A stretch of 64,000 bases of DNA from Mycolicibacter heraklionensis (GTDB taxonomy: Bacteria; Actinomycetota; Actinomycetes; Mycobacteriales; Mycobacteriaceae): the NCBI GenBank assembly GCA_001673575.1, contig LZME01000135.1, positions 24,087 through 88,086 of the forward strand, read 5' to 3'. Below the pieces are notes generated by a model. The model searched no databases. It was not told the DNA's origin and saw only the letters and a list, made by a program, of their open reading frames with translations. Shown here piece by piece: positions 1 to 8,641 of this stretch (positions are counted from its first letter, which is position 1; the number at the start of each line of letters is the position of its first letter). Position numbers and translations under genes: made by a program.

Positions 1-55
1 CCGTTACCGTCGCGGCGAGCCAGATCGCGACAAGGCACCAGCCGGTAATCACCAT
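1..55 (-). CDS. Possible 5' end of a membrane or exported protein, cut by the window edge
   Basis: An ATG on the minus strand at 55 opens a frame that stays open to the window edge. The 18 visible residues begin MVITGWCLVAIWLAATVT, hydrophobic like a signal peptide or first membrane helix. Nothing more can be said because the gene leaves the window. It would be divergent from the DUF1906 gene. Confidence 0.3.
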   Translation of the reverse strand, partial: MVITGWCLVAIWLAATVT

Positions 56-205
56 CCCGGCCCTAGAACCGCGCGGGGTCGTCGGCGATGTGCTGCTCAC
101 GGGCGTCGACACGCACCGAATCGTATCCGTCGGCGGCTGGTTATCCGGGCAAAGCGACGATGATTGCGCCCAATGCATCTGAGCGTTCTCGGCGCGGGCG
201 ACACC

Positions 206-231
206 GTTAACAGCAGTCACATTGTTAACAT
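206..231 (+). promoter_or_regulatory. Promoter with two GTTAAC palindromes and a leaderless-type -10
   Basis: GTTAAC occurs at 206-211 and again at 224-229, 18 bp start to start. The second copy overlaps TAACAT (226-231), a TANNNT -10 hexamer followed by 6 nt and the GTG start at 238. No Shine-Dalgarno is visible, so a leaderless transcript is inferred. The paired palindromes could bind a repressor over the -10. Confidence 0.45.
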
Positions 232-237
232 CGGCCC

Positions 238-1032
238 GTGCCTGACTCTCCGCGGACTTCCCGCCCTGCCAACCACGTTTCCCGACGTGACGCACTGCGG
301 TACGCATCCGCCGCGGCCCTCACCGGGCTGGGTGCAGCGTCCGCCGGCGCGCCGCCGGCCTCGGCTGCGGCTCCCACGTTGATCGACTACGCCATGCGCC
401 AGATTCCGGCGCACGACATCCGGGCCGCGGGTCATGCCGGCGTCATCAACTACGTGTCGACGTCGCGGCCCGGTTCCAATTTCGGTGCTAAGCCGATCAC
501 CCGGCCCTATGCCGAGTCGCTGACCGCCGCGGGGCTGGTGATCGTCAGCAACTTCCAGTACGGCAAGCCGGGCGGGACGGCCCCGTCGGACTTCACCCGG
601 GGATACCCCGGCGGGGTCGCCGACGCGCGCACCGCCTGGCAACTGCACACCGCAGCCGGCGGCGGCCAAAGTGCGCCGGTCTTCTTCAGCGTCGACGACG
701 ACATCGACCGCAACACCTGGAACACCGTGGCACTGCAGTGGTTTCGCGGAATCAACTCGGTACTGGGAGTGCAGCGCACCGGCGTCTACGGGGGCGTGAA
801 CGTGTGCCAGTGGGCGGCCGCCGACGGTGTCATCGGGGTCTCACGCACACCCGGTAAGCGCTGGGCCTGGCAGACCCGATCCTGGTCACGTGGTCAGGTC
901 GACCCCGGGGCGGTGCTCTACCAACGGATTGTGAGTACCGCCTCGAACCCGGGCCCGATCGTCGGCGGGATCGAAGTCGACGTCAACGATGTCCTGGCCC
1001 AGGACTGCGGCCAGTGGAATCTGCATCCGTGA
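238..1032 (+). CDS. Tat-exported DUF1906 (glycoside hydrolase-like) protein, Rv2525c type
   Basis: A 264-residue protein resembling M. tuberculosis Rv2525c, a Tat substrate with a DUF1906 fold related to glycoside hydrolases and suspected to act on the cell envelope. Residues 15-45 form a twin-arginine signal (SRRDALRYAS, then an Ala-rich stretch ending PASAAA). The mature domain runs from about residue 47 to the end and shows the family blocks RAAGHAGVINYVS, KIVS-like VIVSNFQYG, FFSVDDD (acidic pocket) and EVDVNDVL. The GTG at 238 is supported by the -10 six bases upstream. The gene stands alone, convergent with the leftward synthase operon. The family is clear; substrate and activity are not shown by the sequence. 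Confidence 0.85.
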   Translation: MPDSPRTSRPANHVSRRDALRYASAAALTGLGAASAGAPPASAAAPTLIDYAMRQIPAHDIRAAGHAGVINYVSTSRPGSNFGAKPITRPYAESLTAAGLVIVSNFQYGKPGGTAPSDFTRGYPGGVADARTAWQLHTAAGGGQSAPVFFSVDDDIDRNTWNTVALQWFRGINSVLGVQRTGVYGGVNVCQWAAADGVIGVSRTPGKRWAWQTRSWSRGQVDPGAVLYQRIVSTASNPGPIVGGIEVDVNDVLAQDCGQWNLHP

Positions 1033-1046
1033 GGTCGTGCGACCGA

Positions 1047-1133
1047 TCAGGATTTGCTGGACAAGAAGAGTGCCAGGGTAAGCATCACGACACACGCGAG
1101 GCACGTGTAGACGCCCAGAGATGCTGACGCCAT
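1047..1133 (-). CDS. Small (28 aa) single-span membrane peptide, hypothetical
   Basis: On the minus strand an ATG at 1133 preceded by AGGAG with a spacing of about 8 nt opens a 29-codon frame ending in TGA. The peptide starts MASASLGVYTCLACVVMLTL, continues with a few hydrophobic residues and ends SSKS: one hydrophobic helix with two Cys and a short polar tail. It lies 152 bp downstream of the PfaC-like gene on the same strand and could be its last cistron or a separate unit. Too short for homology reasoning. The call rests on the ribosome binding site, the clean hydrophobic segment and the position. No function is proposed. Confidence 0.45.
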   Translation of the reverse strand: MASASLGVYTCLACVVMLTLALFLSSKS

Positions 1134-1267
1134 AAGTAGGCTCCTGTCTGCAAAGACTTGGTTGGTCTTGATTCGTTGAGGCCGATCTACGCCCAGCCGC
1201 GTAGCTGGACGGCCGTGCCGCGATCGCCACTAAGCTAGCCGCCCACCTGCGCCGTCGTCAACAAGAC

Positions 1268-1280
1268 CGGCGCTGCGCCG
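1268..1280 (-). terminator. Weak hairpin after the PfaC-like gene
   Basis: CGGCGC and GCGCCG flank a single T just past the stop codon of the PfaC-like gene. On the transcript it is followed by a short T-containing stretch (GTCTTGTT). The stem is short and the T run is broken, so this is a weak candidate terminator. Confidence 0.25.
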
Positions 1281-1285
1281 CCCGA

Positions 1286-4200
1286 TCAGGACGGACTGAG
1301 TTCAGCCGTTTTGACCATCTCCCATTCCTCGTCGGCGATCAGGTTTCGCCAGTCGACCGGCAGGGAGTCCAGCGCGTCCTCAATGCAGAACCACACCGAT
1401 TCCAGCGGCGAGGCGCCCGGCGCTGCGGCGGTGATCCGGCTCTCCACGTCATAGTTCGGGGCGTGCGGTGCATCGCTGAACGGTGCGAGCGCGTTGATCG
1501 CGTCCATGACGTAACGCCGCAACTCGGCGTATGGCCGACCACGCAGCTCCTCGGGCAGGATGGGCCTGCCGAAGATGTAGTCCTGGGCGGCATGGCCGTA
1601 GGGCACTTCGAGCTTGTGCGGCAACGGCTCCTCGGGCAACCCGCCCGCGAAGTACACGGGCACGATCGGCATCGACATCTCGATCGCCATGTCCAGCAGT
1701 GTCGATGTCAGTCTCTCGACCCGCTGGCCCGAACTCACGCTGCGTGTCCCGTCGGCGTGCACCATCACCGACACTCCGGAGGCTGCACTCTCCCGCTTGA
1801 GCTCGTCGACCAACCCGAAGAACTCTTGCGGCTGCTGCTGGTCGAAATAGCGGAGATGGCCCAGCTCCTTGCCTGCGGCCGCGTCGATCATCCGCAACAG
1901 GTTGCCGACCCAGCCGGTTTCGTGTTTGGCGTGGCCGATGGTGACGACTTTCGTGCCGGTCAGCCACGATCCGATCGTGGTGCCCAACAGCGATTCGACC
2001 TGCACCTGGTGATTGGCCAGCAGCAACACCGGCCGACCGTGCACGGCCGCCATCGCGGCCGGATCGGTGACCACAACGTGGCGTACGTAGCGCGACAGCA
2101 CTGCCCCCAGGGCCAGCTCGCCGAACCAGCCGTCCGGCATCCCCGCGCTCTCGGTCCACCAGGCTCGGACCGGCTCCCAGTCCGTGACCGCTGACGCGCT
2201 CGCCCGGCACGCTCCCGGCCCGAGCTTCTCGACGTCGACACTGATGCGCTCCAGCGGCAGCGCGGGGCAGCTCACCTGACCGCCGATGATCTGAACCCGG
2301 TCGGGGTGGATCGCGTTGTGGACTGCGTCCGCGACCGCTTCCTTGGTGACGATGTCGACCATCAGCGAATCGCCTTGACTGTCGGTGCCGTACACGGCCT
2401 GCAACGTGCCCTTGAACCAGTCGAGGGTCGCCATCCGGGCAGTGTCGAGCTCGAGGACGCCGCGGCCGAGTCGCTCGCTCAGCGACAGTCCCGGGACCGC
2501 CTGCCGGTCGCCCATGAAAGCGCGTCGTTCAGGGCCGCCGACTTCGGCCAGTGGCCCCTTGCTCAGCAGAAATTCGGCCATCCGGATACGCGCCCAGGGT
2601 TTTCCGGCGACGCTGAGCCACAGGTCGAAGGTCGGCATGCGGCCTTCGTCGTCGTCGAAGCCCACGAATCGGGCTTCGACATCCACGGTTCCCGCCACGG
2701 GGGTGTCGGAGTAGAACCGGGCCGAGAGGATGCGGCGAGGGAACCCGACGTCGGGGTCGCTCGCGTCGGCATACGACGCGGGGTCGGCGGTGTCGGTGGT
2801 CCACACACTCATCGCGGTGTGCGGTACGACGTGCAACGCGCCGTCCAACAGCCCGGGCTGCAGTTCGCCGACCGGAACTGCACAACGGTCGATCGCCAGG
2901 GTTCCGGTTGAGCCGTTGCGGCCGATACGGGCGCCATCGGTCAGGGTCGCGAATGCCGGACCGTGGAACACCGTTCCGTCATAGGGGTCGGCGTAGGGCA
3001 CCGCACCTTCCAGCGGGGCCGGCGGCTCTGGTTCACCGCTGTAGTGCGCGGCGGTGACGACAACGGCGTGCGCGTGAATCTCCCAGCGCGACAACTCGGC
3101 TCGCGGCGCATCGCGCCAGACCTCGAGGCGGCCCTGGAAGCGCCCGGTCTCCTGCGTCTGCTCCAGCACGACCCGCAACCGCTTCGGCGAGTCGACCACG
3201 ACCCACCGAACCATCTGGACATCGGTGATCTCGACGACCTTCGCTCCGCCGGAGGCCCGGGCCGCGGCCTGCGCGAACAGATCCATGACCGACATCATCG
3301 GCAGCGACGGGATCACGTACGTCGGGCAATGATCGACGATCCAGGAATCGTTGATCGGATCGAGCGCGACCTCCATCGTGGTGGTCGCGGACGCCGTGTT
3401 CTGTACCGCGGCAGCGGTATCCGCGGGTGCGGCCGACGCCGTGGGGGGTGCGACTGCGGCGGGCACGGAAGTCGATGTTGATGTAGTGATGGCGCCGGCA
3501 TCGGCCGGGGACCGCCGTTCCGCCGTGCCGGCGACGATGCGCATGCCCAGGTTGCTCGCGCTGTAGATGCGCTTGTTGTCCACCCACAACGATGCCTCGG
3601 CCACCGCGAGGATGCCGGCGTCCTCACGGACGATCCGGGTGATCTCGACCTGTGCGGCGATCTGCTTGTTGGTGGGAATGATCTGGCCGCGATACCGCCA
3701 GGTCATGGCGTCGTGCAGGGCAGCCGGTTCGAAGCGGGCCGCCGGGCCGGCCTCCTTACCGAGTCCGAGGTCGAGCATCCCGAATTGCAGGAGCTGCAAC
3801 AGCATTTCGATGCCCAGGGACCCCGGCTGGACCGGGTCGCCGAAGAAGTGCGCCTTGAAGTACCACTCGCCGGGGTTGACGTCCTTGACGCCGCGCCACT
3901 GGCCCAGTCCGGCGGCGCCGCCGGTGGGCCAGCGTCCGGTGACCCGGTCGACCATCAGCAGCATCGGGTCCGCCAACCGCGCTCCCGCGCCGAAGAACTC
4001 GGCGGGCTGCGTGGTCAGATCGACCAGCGGAGCCTCGCAGGGCTGCGCGAGCGAGGCCCGTTGTTCGTCGCTGACCGGCAGACCCACTTGGTTTTGCAGC
4101 GCTTCGCGTTTGAAGTAGCCGAACACGGTGTCGAAGGTGTAGACCGGTCCGTCGTCGGCGACGATCTCCCCGTCGAAGCCGACGATGATGGTTCCCGCGG

Positions 4201-7200
4201 CCTTGGCGAGGCTCTTGAGCTTCACCTTGATTCGCAGTGTTCCGGTCGCCGGGGTCACCTCACGGTGTTGAGTTCCCGTCCCGTCCAAGTTGCGGAAGAA
4301 CAGGTCCGCCTCACCGTCCAGCGGACAGCCGACGTAGCTGGCCAGCCAGCCGCAAGGCTGCAGCGCGACCTCCATCAGCACAGCGTTGGGCATCGTCTCG
4401 TGGCCGTTGGCCGCGCCGTTCTCGGCGAAGTACCAGGCGTCGGCCGGGACGTCGTACTCCACGACGACTTCAGCGCCGGCCTTCATCACGCCGGTCTCAC
4501 CGACCAGCTCGGTGACCCGGGACATGAAGTGATACGGCGGCCCGGGCAGCCTTGCCGCCTTGCGGGGCGAATCGAACTTCTCGAACAGCGGCCCAAAGGC
4601 CATGGACGGCTTGGCGATCGCACTGGCGAGCATCGCCTGGTAGTCGTAACGGAATCCGTTGACCTCGGCGACTTGCTTGGGCTCGACGTAGCCTTCGAGT
4701 TCTTTGGCGCCGGAGTCCATCGGCCATCCCGGTGACAGCTTCAGCCCCATCCGCTCGCAGTGGAAGGCGGGCAGTCCGTCGACGGTGCACAGCAGGTCGG
4801 CGAAGAGCGTCGGCTCGGGTCCGGCGATCACCTCGCGAACGAACACTTCGTAGACCACCTCACGCGACTGCGGCGTGACCTGACCCCGGCAGCGCAGCTT
4901 GTAGGTTTCGAAGGGAACCGGTTCGAAGCGCCAGCCGTCGCAGTCGAGCGTCATGCCCAGGGCGGTCATATAGATCGCCATGGTCTGCATAGTGGCCTCG
5001 TACATCAGGGTGCCCGGCATGCAGGGGTCGTTCTTGAAATGGCCGGCGAAGAAGCAGTTCTCCGGCGTGACGGGCGCGACGGCCCGCAGGTACCCGCGGC
5101 CCCACGGCCCACCGGTGAAGTCCAGATCGGTCACTTCGTCGACGAAGAGCATGTCGCCGGCGTGGATGCTGGGGGTGCGGGTGTGGCTGCCGGCGCGCTC
5201 GAAGCCCTCCCCGAACGTACGCCAGATCTCGCCGGCGGCCATCGCCTCCAGATCGGTGCGCTGCAGAGAGGTGCGTGACGTCTGGGCAGGCGTCTGCTCC
5301 ATCGGTCCGCTGACGGTCTGTTCCTCAGGGCGCCACAAGATCCCGCCGGATGCCGCCAACTCCTCGTCGGTGAAGAAACCGGCTTGACCGTTACGCATCG
5401 ACATCCGCTCGACACCGTCGATCGTGCAGTCGTAGTGAAAGAAGAACAGCCGCACATCGCCTTGCCTGGCGTGGCCGTCCACATGGATGTCGAAGCGCAG
5501 GGTGTCGCCGATCTCCGGCAGACCACCGAGGTAGGTGACCTCGCAGCCGAGCAACCGGTAGACCCGCTCGCTCTTGTTGAGCAGATCCGCGCCCATCCAG
5601 GAGATGAGCATCAGGTCGGCCTGCCCGCTTTCGATCATGATGCCGGCGGGCATCCGATCCTGCTGGAGCCACCAGGAGTCGGCGGTGACATCGGTTTCGG
5701 TCCACAACGTTCCGGTGCCGTGCCGGGCCGGCTCGGCGTCGATACCCAGCAACCGATCCGCCAGCAGCAGTGGCGGTTCGGGCATCCGGACCTGTCGCGG
5801 ATACTGGTCCTGCTCGGCGAAAGCCGGGCCGAAGATCTCGGAGATGTTCCCCGAGGAGTGCACGCGCAGCCCATCCTTGTCGAGCTTGAGGCCCACCGGC
5901 TCGCGCTTGACCGTCGGGACCGGGACCACCTTGTCGGCCGGCTTGACTGGCTGGATCGCCCGGCTTGCACCCGCGGGCATAGCGGCGGCGGGCATGGCGA
6001 CGGCGGGTTCCGCGGTGGCTGCGGCCTGCGGCTCCGGTCGCGACGGCGTTGCCGCGGCTACACCCAACGGCAGCCGGGCCAGCGACTCCGCGACCGTTGC
6101 CAGAGCCGGAGGCATCGGGAGTTGTGTTGGCATGAATTGCTCCAGTTGATGAGGGGGGTTCGTTCCTGGGGCCGTCCCGCGCGGTGGCAGATGGACCGCG
6201 GGCAGGTGCGCGGGGAAGTTGAGCCGGATGGGTTTCGCGGCGGCGTTGGCCGCTGCCGGCGCCGTTAAGGACGCGGCCTGGAGCCCGGTCGCCGACGACA
6301 CCAGCGTCACGTGTTGACGCTGGCCGGCCATTCCGGTGAGTTCCACGGCGACGCGCCGTTGCCCGGACGTCCAGGACTCGCCGTCGGGCCACACTCCGAG
6401 CGCTCCGTAGAGCACACCGGCCGCCACATGCAGCAGTCCCGACGCGGCGTGCGCATGACCCAACAGGGCCGAAAGGTTCACCGCACCTGGAACGGTGCCC
6501 AGGTGCAGACATTCGGCGTCCACCGGCTGATCGGGCAGCAGCGTCGCGTACACCGGGTTACCGTCACGGCGCGCATCGGCGGCACGCTTCAGCACGAGCA
6601 CGACGGCGGCGTCCGCGGGTATCTGCTCGTCGGCGTGCAGTAATGCCCGCGCCGCTGCCTGATGCACGGGTTCGCAGCTGAGGTCCACCGCCCCGACCAC
6701 TGCCGCGTCGATCTCTCCGCGCCGCAAGGCCCGCGCGGCCAGCTCGAGGGCGGTGGTGCCCGAGAGTTGTTCCCGCGAAACCGTGAAACTAGGTCCCCGT
6801 AAATCGAATTGGCTATTGAGGCGGTTCGCCACGATGTTGGGCATGGCTCCCACCACGCCCGCGGCGGTCCACCCCGCAACGACGTCGTCGCGAGCCGCGG
6901 CGAGCTGGTCGGGCTCGTCGAATTCGTCTGCCAGCCGCCAGCGCTGCCCGAATCGGGCGACTTCGGCGTCGCAGCCCATTCCGACAACGACGCTGGTGGT
7001 CTCCGGCGGCAAACTCTTGATCAGCTCGCCGATGCCCAGGGCCGCACCGAGCAACGCCAGTTGTTGGGGTTGGGTCTGTTTGAGGTCGGCAGGCGGAAAG
7101 CGGGTTTGGGTCAGGTCCAGGCTGACCTCATCCATGCGTGCGCCACGGGCTCCGTCGGCCATGCCGGTGGGGATCGGCTGGCACGTCTTCAAATGCTCGG

Positions 7201-8620
7201 CGACGGAGGCGGTTTCGTGTCCGTCGCCGAGCAGAAGGTTCAGTCCGACGATCGCGATCTCCTGCTCGGCCCGGGGTGCGGTGACCGGTGGAGCCGGCGA
7301 TGGCCCTTGTCCGTCGACCCATTCTTCGAGCAGCAGATGCGCGTTGTTGCCGCCGAAGCCGAAGTTGTTGACCGCGGCCCGACGCGGGCCGTCGCTGTCC
7401 CACGGCTCAGCCTCGGTGAGCAGCCGGAACGGCGAGTCGGAGATGAAGGGCAGCGGATCCTCGGCGTGCAACGTCGGCGGACGAACCCCGGCGCGCATCG
7501 CTGCGAGGACTTTGATGGCCCCCGCTGCGCCGGATGCGGTGATCGAGTGCCCCAGATTGGATTTCAGTGACCCGATGGGCACGTCGGTCATGCCGGCGAA
7601 GATCCGCGCCATGCTCATCAGTTCGGTCAGGTCGCCGCGCGATGTTCCCGTGGCGTGGCACTCGATGAGGGAGATGTCGCGCGGCTCGAGTCCGGCCATC
7701 TCGTAGGCCAGCCGCATCGCGCGTTCTTGGCCGTCCTGGGAAGGCACCAGGAATCCATGTCCCCGACCGTCGTTGCTCAGGCCGACGCCCCGGATGACGC
7801 CCAGGATGGTGTCGTCGTCGGCTATCGCATCGTCCAGGCGCCGCAACACCAGGATGGCCGCGCCCTCAGCGGGCACCAGCCCATCGGCGCCGTTGTTGAA
7901 CGGTCGCGACCGCCCCGTTCGGCTCAGGGCCTGCAAGGCGGTGAAGCCGATGTGCAGCAGCAGATCACTGGCGCCGTTGATGCCGCCGGCGAACATGACG
8001 TCGGCGGTGCGGTCGTGCAACCGGTCGCAGGCCAGCTTGATGGCATACAGCGACGAAGCACAGGCGGCGTCGAGCGCCGCGGCGCCGCCGGTCAGACCCA
8101 GGGCCTGCGCGATGAGATGCGCCGGCAGCCCGGACATGAAGCGGTTGCGCCAGTCCACCCCGGATTCGAGGCTGGATTCTTTTCCCCGCCAGACCGTTTC
8201 GGCGAGATCCGTCATCTTCTTTGTCGGGTAGCTCAGGTTGCCCAGGACGATCCCAGCGGAACCCGGGACCCCACCTGCCCGCCATCCCGCGCTGTCCAGG
8301 GCTTGTCTGGCCGCCTCGATTCCCCACCGGTAGAGCGGGTCGAGTCCGGCGAGGTCGTCAGCGTCGATGAACAGTCTGCGGGGGTCGAATACGTCGTCGA
8401 AGCCGCGGACGTAGCCGCCGCGGTCCGACCAGGTGTGGTCGAGTTCGGGTACGTCCGCCGGGGCACACAGGACGCGTGCCGGCGATACGCCCCAGTAATC
8501 CGGGCCGGGTGAGCCCAGTGCGTCGCGGCCGTCGTGCACCGTTGTCCAGAGCTCGCCCGCGTTCAGTCCCCCGGGCAGGACACAGCCCTGCCCGACGATC
8601 GCGATGGGATCAAACTTCAC
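1286..8620 (-). CDS. PfaC-like PUFA synthase subunit: KS-CLF-DH-DH-PKS-type DH-acyltransferase
   Basis: A 2444-residue multimodular synthase. Ketosynthase 1-440 has DAACASS (Cys about 187), ECHATGT and SNLGHS. A chain-length-factor-like KS follows at about 455-800, with the Cys replaced (REQLSGTTAL). After an Ala/Pro linker come FabA-type hot-dog dehydratase modules: GHFKNDPCMPG near 1193, a partner hot-dog MPNAVLMEVALQ near 1408, and HFFGDPVQPG near 1592. A PKS-type dehydratase follows (DHCPTYVIPSLP near 1765, LLDGALH near 1927). The C-terminus (about 2170-2420) is acylglycerophosphate acyltransferase-like: NHQVQVES near 2206, HADGTRS near 2290. The canonical HX4D is HX4E here. Start is GTG, 21 bp after the PfaA-like stop, so the two are co-transcribed. 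The acyltransferase suggests direct transfer of product to glycerolipid (inference). Confidence 0.85.
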   Translation of the reverse strand: MKFDPIAIVGQGCVLPGGLNAGELWTTVHDGRDALGSPGPDYWGVSPARVLCAPADVPELDHTWSDRGGYVRGFDDVFDPRRLFIDADDLAGLDPLYRWGIEAARQALDSAGWRAGGVPGSAGIVLGNLSYPTKKMTDLAETVWRGKESSLESGVDWRNRFMSGLPAHLIAQALGLTGGAAALDAACASSLYAIKLACDRLHDRTADVMFAGGINGASDLLLHIGFTALQALSRTGRSRPFNNGADGLVPAEGAAILVLRRLDDAIADDDTILGVIRGVGLSNDGRGHGFLVPSQDGQERAMRLAYEMAGLEPRDISLIECHATGTSRGDLTELMSMARIFAGMTDVPIGSLKSNLGHSITASGAAGAIKVLAAMRAGVRPPTLHAEDPLPFISDSPFRLLTEAEPWDSDGPRRAAVNNFGFGGNNAHLLLEEWVDGQGPSPAPPVTAPRAEQEIAIVGLNLLLGDGHETASVAEHLKTCQPIPTGMADGARGARMDEVSLDLTQTRFPPADLKQTQPQQLALLGAALGIGELIKSLPPETTSVVVGMGCDAEVARFGQRWRLADEFDEPDQLAAARDDVVAGWTAAGVVGAMPNIVANRLNSQFDLRGPSFTVSREQLSGTTALELAARALRRGEIDAAVVGAVDLSCEPVHQAAARALLHADEQIPADAAVVLVLKRAADARRDGNPVYATLLPDQPVDAECLHLGTVPGAVNLSALLGHAHAASGLLHVAAGVLYGALGVWPDGESWTSGQRRVAVELTGMAGQRQHVTLVSSATGLQAASLTAPAAANAAAKPIRLNFPAHLPAVHLPPRGTAPGTNPPHQLEQFMPTQLPMPPALATVAESLARLPLGVAAATPSRPEPQAAATAEPAVAMPAAAMPAGASRAIQPVKPADKVVPVPTVKREPVGLKLDKDGLRVHSSGNISEIFGPAFAEQDQYPRQVRMPEPPLLLADRLLGIDAEPARHGTGTLWTETDVTADSWWLQQDRMPAGIMIESGQADLMLISWMGADLLNKSERVYRLLGCEVTYLGGLPEIGDTLRFDIHVDGHARQGDVRLFFFHYDCTIDGVERMSMRNGQAGFFTDEELAASGGILWRPEEQTVSGPMEQTPAQTSRTSLQRTDLEAMAAGEIWRTFGEGFERAGSHTRTPSIHAGDMLFVDEVTDLDFTGGPWGRGYLRAVAPVTPENCFFAGHFKNDPCMPGTLMYEATMQTMAIYMTALGMTLDCDGWRFEPVPFETYKLRCRGQVTPQSREVVYEVFVREVIAGPEPTLFADLLCTVDGLPAFHCERMGLKLSPGWPMDSGAKELEGYVEPKQVAEVNGFRYDYQAMLASAIAKPSMAFGPLFEKFDSPRKAARLPGPPYHFMSRVTELVGETGVMKAGAEVVVEYDVPADAWYFAENGAANGHETMPNAVLMEVALQPCGWLASYVGCPLDGEADLFFRNLDGTGTQHREVTPATGTLRIKVKLKSLAKAAGTIIVGFDGEIVADDGPVYTFDTVFGYFKREALQNQVGLPVSDEQRASLAQPCEAPLVDLTTQPAEFFGAGARLADPMLLMVDRVTGRWPTGGAAGLGQWRGVKDVNPGEWYFKAHFFGDPVQPGSLGIEMLLQLLQFGMLDLGLGKEAGPAARFEPAALHDAMTWRYRGQIIPTNKQIAAQVEITRIVREDAGILAVAEASLWVDNKRIYSASNLGMRIVAGTAERRSPADAGAITTSTSTSVPAAVAPPTASAAPADTAAAVQNTASATTTMEVALDPINDSWIVDHCPTYVIPSLPMMSVMDLFAQAAARASGGAKVVEITDVQMVRWVVVDSPKRLRVVLEQTQETGRFQGRLEVWRDAPRAELSRWEIHAHAVVVTAAHYSGEPEPPAPLEGAVPYADPYDGTVFHGPAFATLTDGARIGRNGSTGTLAIDRCAVPVGELQPGLLDGALHVVPHTAMSVWTTDTADPASYADASDPDVGFPRRILSARFYSDTPVAGTVDVEARFVGFDDDEGRMPTFDLWLSVAGKPWARIRMAEFLLSKGPLAEVGGPERRAFMGDRQAVPGLSLSERLGRGVLELDTARMATLDWFKGTLQAVYGTDSQGDSLMVDIVTKEAVADAVHNAIHPDRVQIIGGQVSCPALPLERISVDVEKLGPGACRASASAVTDWEPVRAWWTESAGMPDGWFGELALGAVLSRYVRHVVVTDPAAMAAVHGRPVLLLANHQVQVESLLGTTIGSWLTGTKVVTIGHAKHETGWVGNLLRMIDAAAGKELGHLRYFDQQQPQEFFGLVDELKRESAASGVSVMVHADGTRSVSSGQRVERLTSTLLDMAIEMSMPIVPVYFAGGLPEEPLPHKLEVPYGHAAQDYIFGRPILPEELRGRPYAELRRYVMDAINALAPFSDAPHAPNYDVESRITAAAPGASPLESVWFCIEDALDSLPVDWRNLIADEEWEMVKTAELSPS

Positions 8621-8641
8621 TTCGAATCAGCCACCGTCGAG

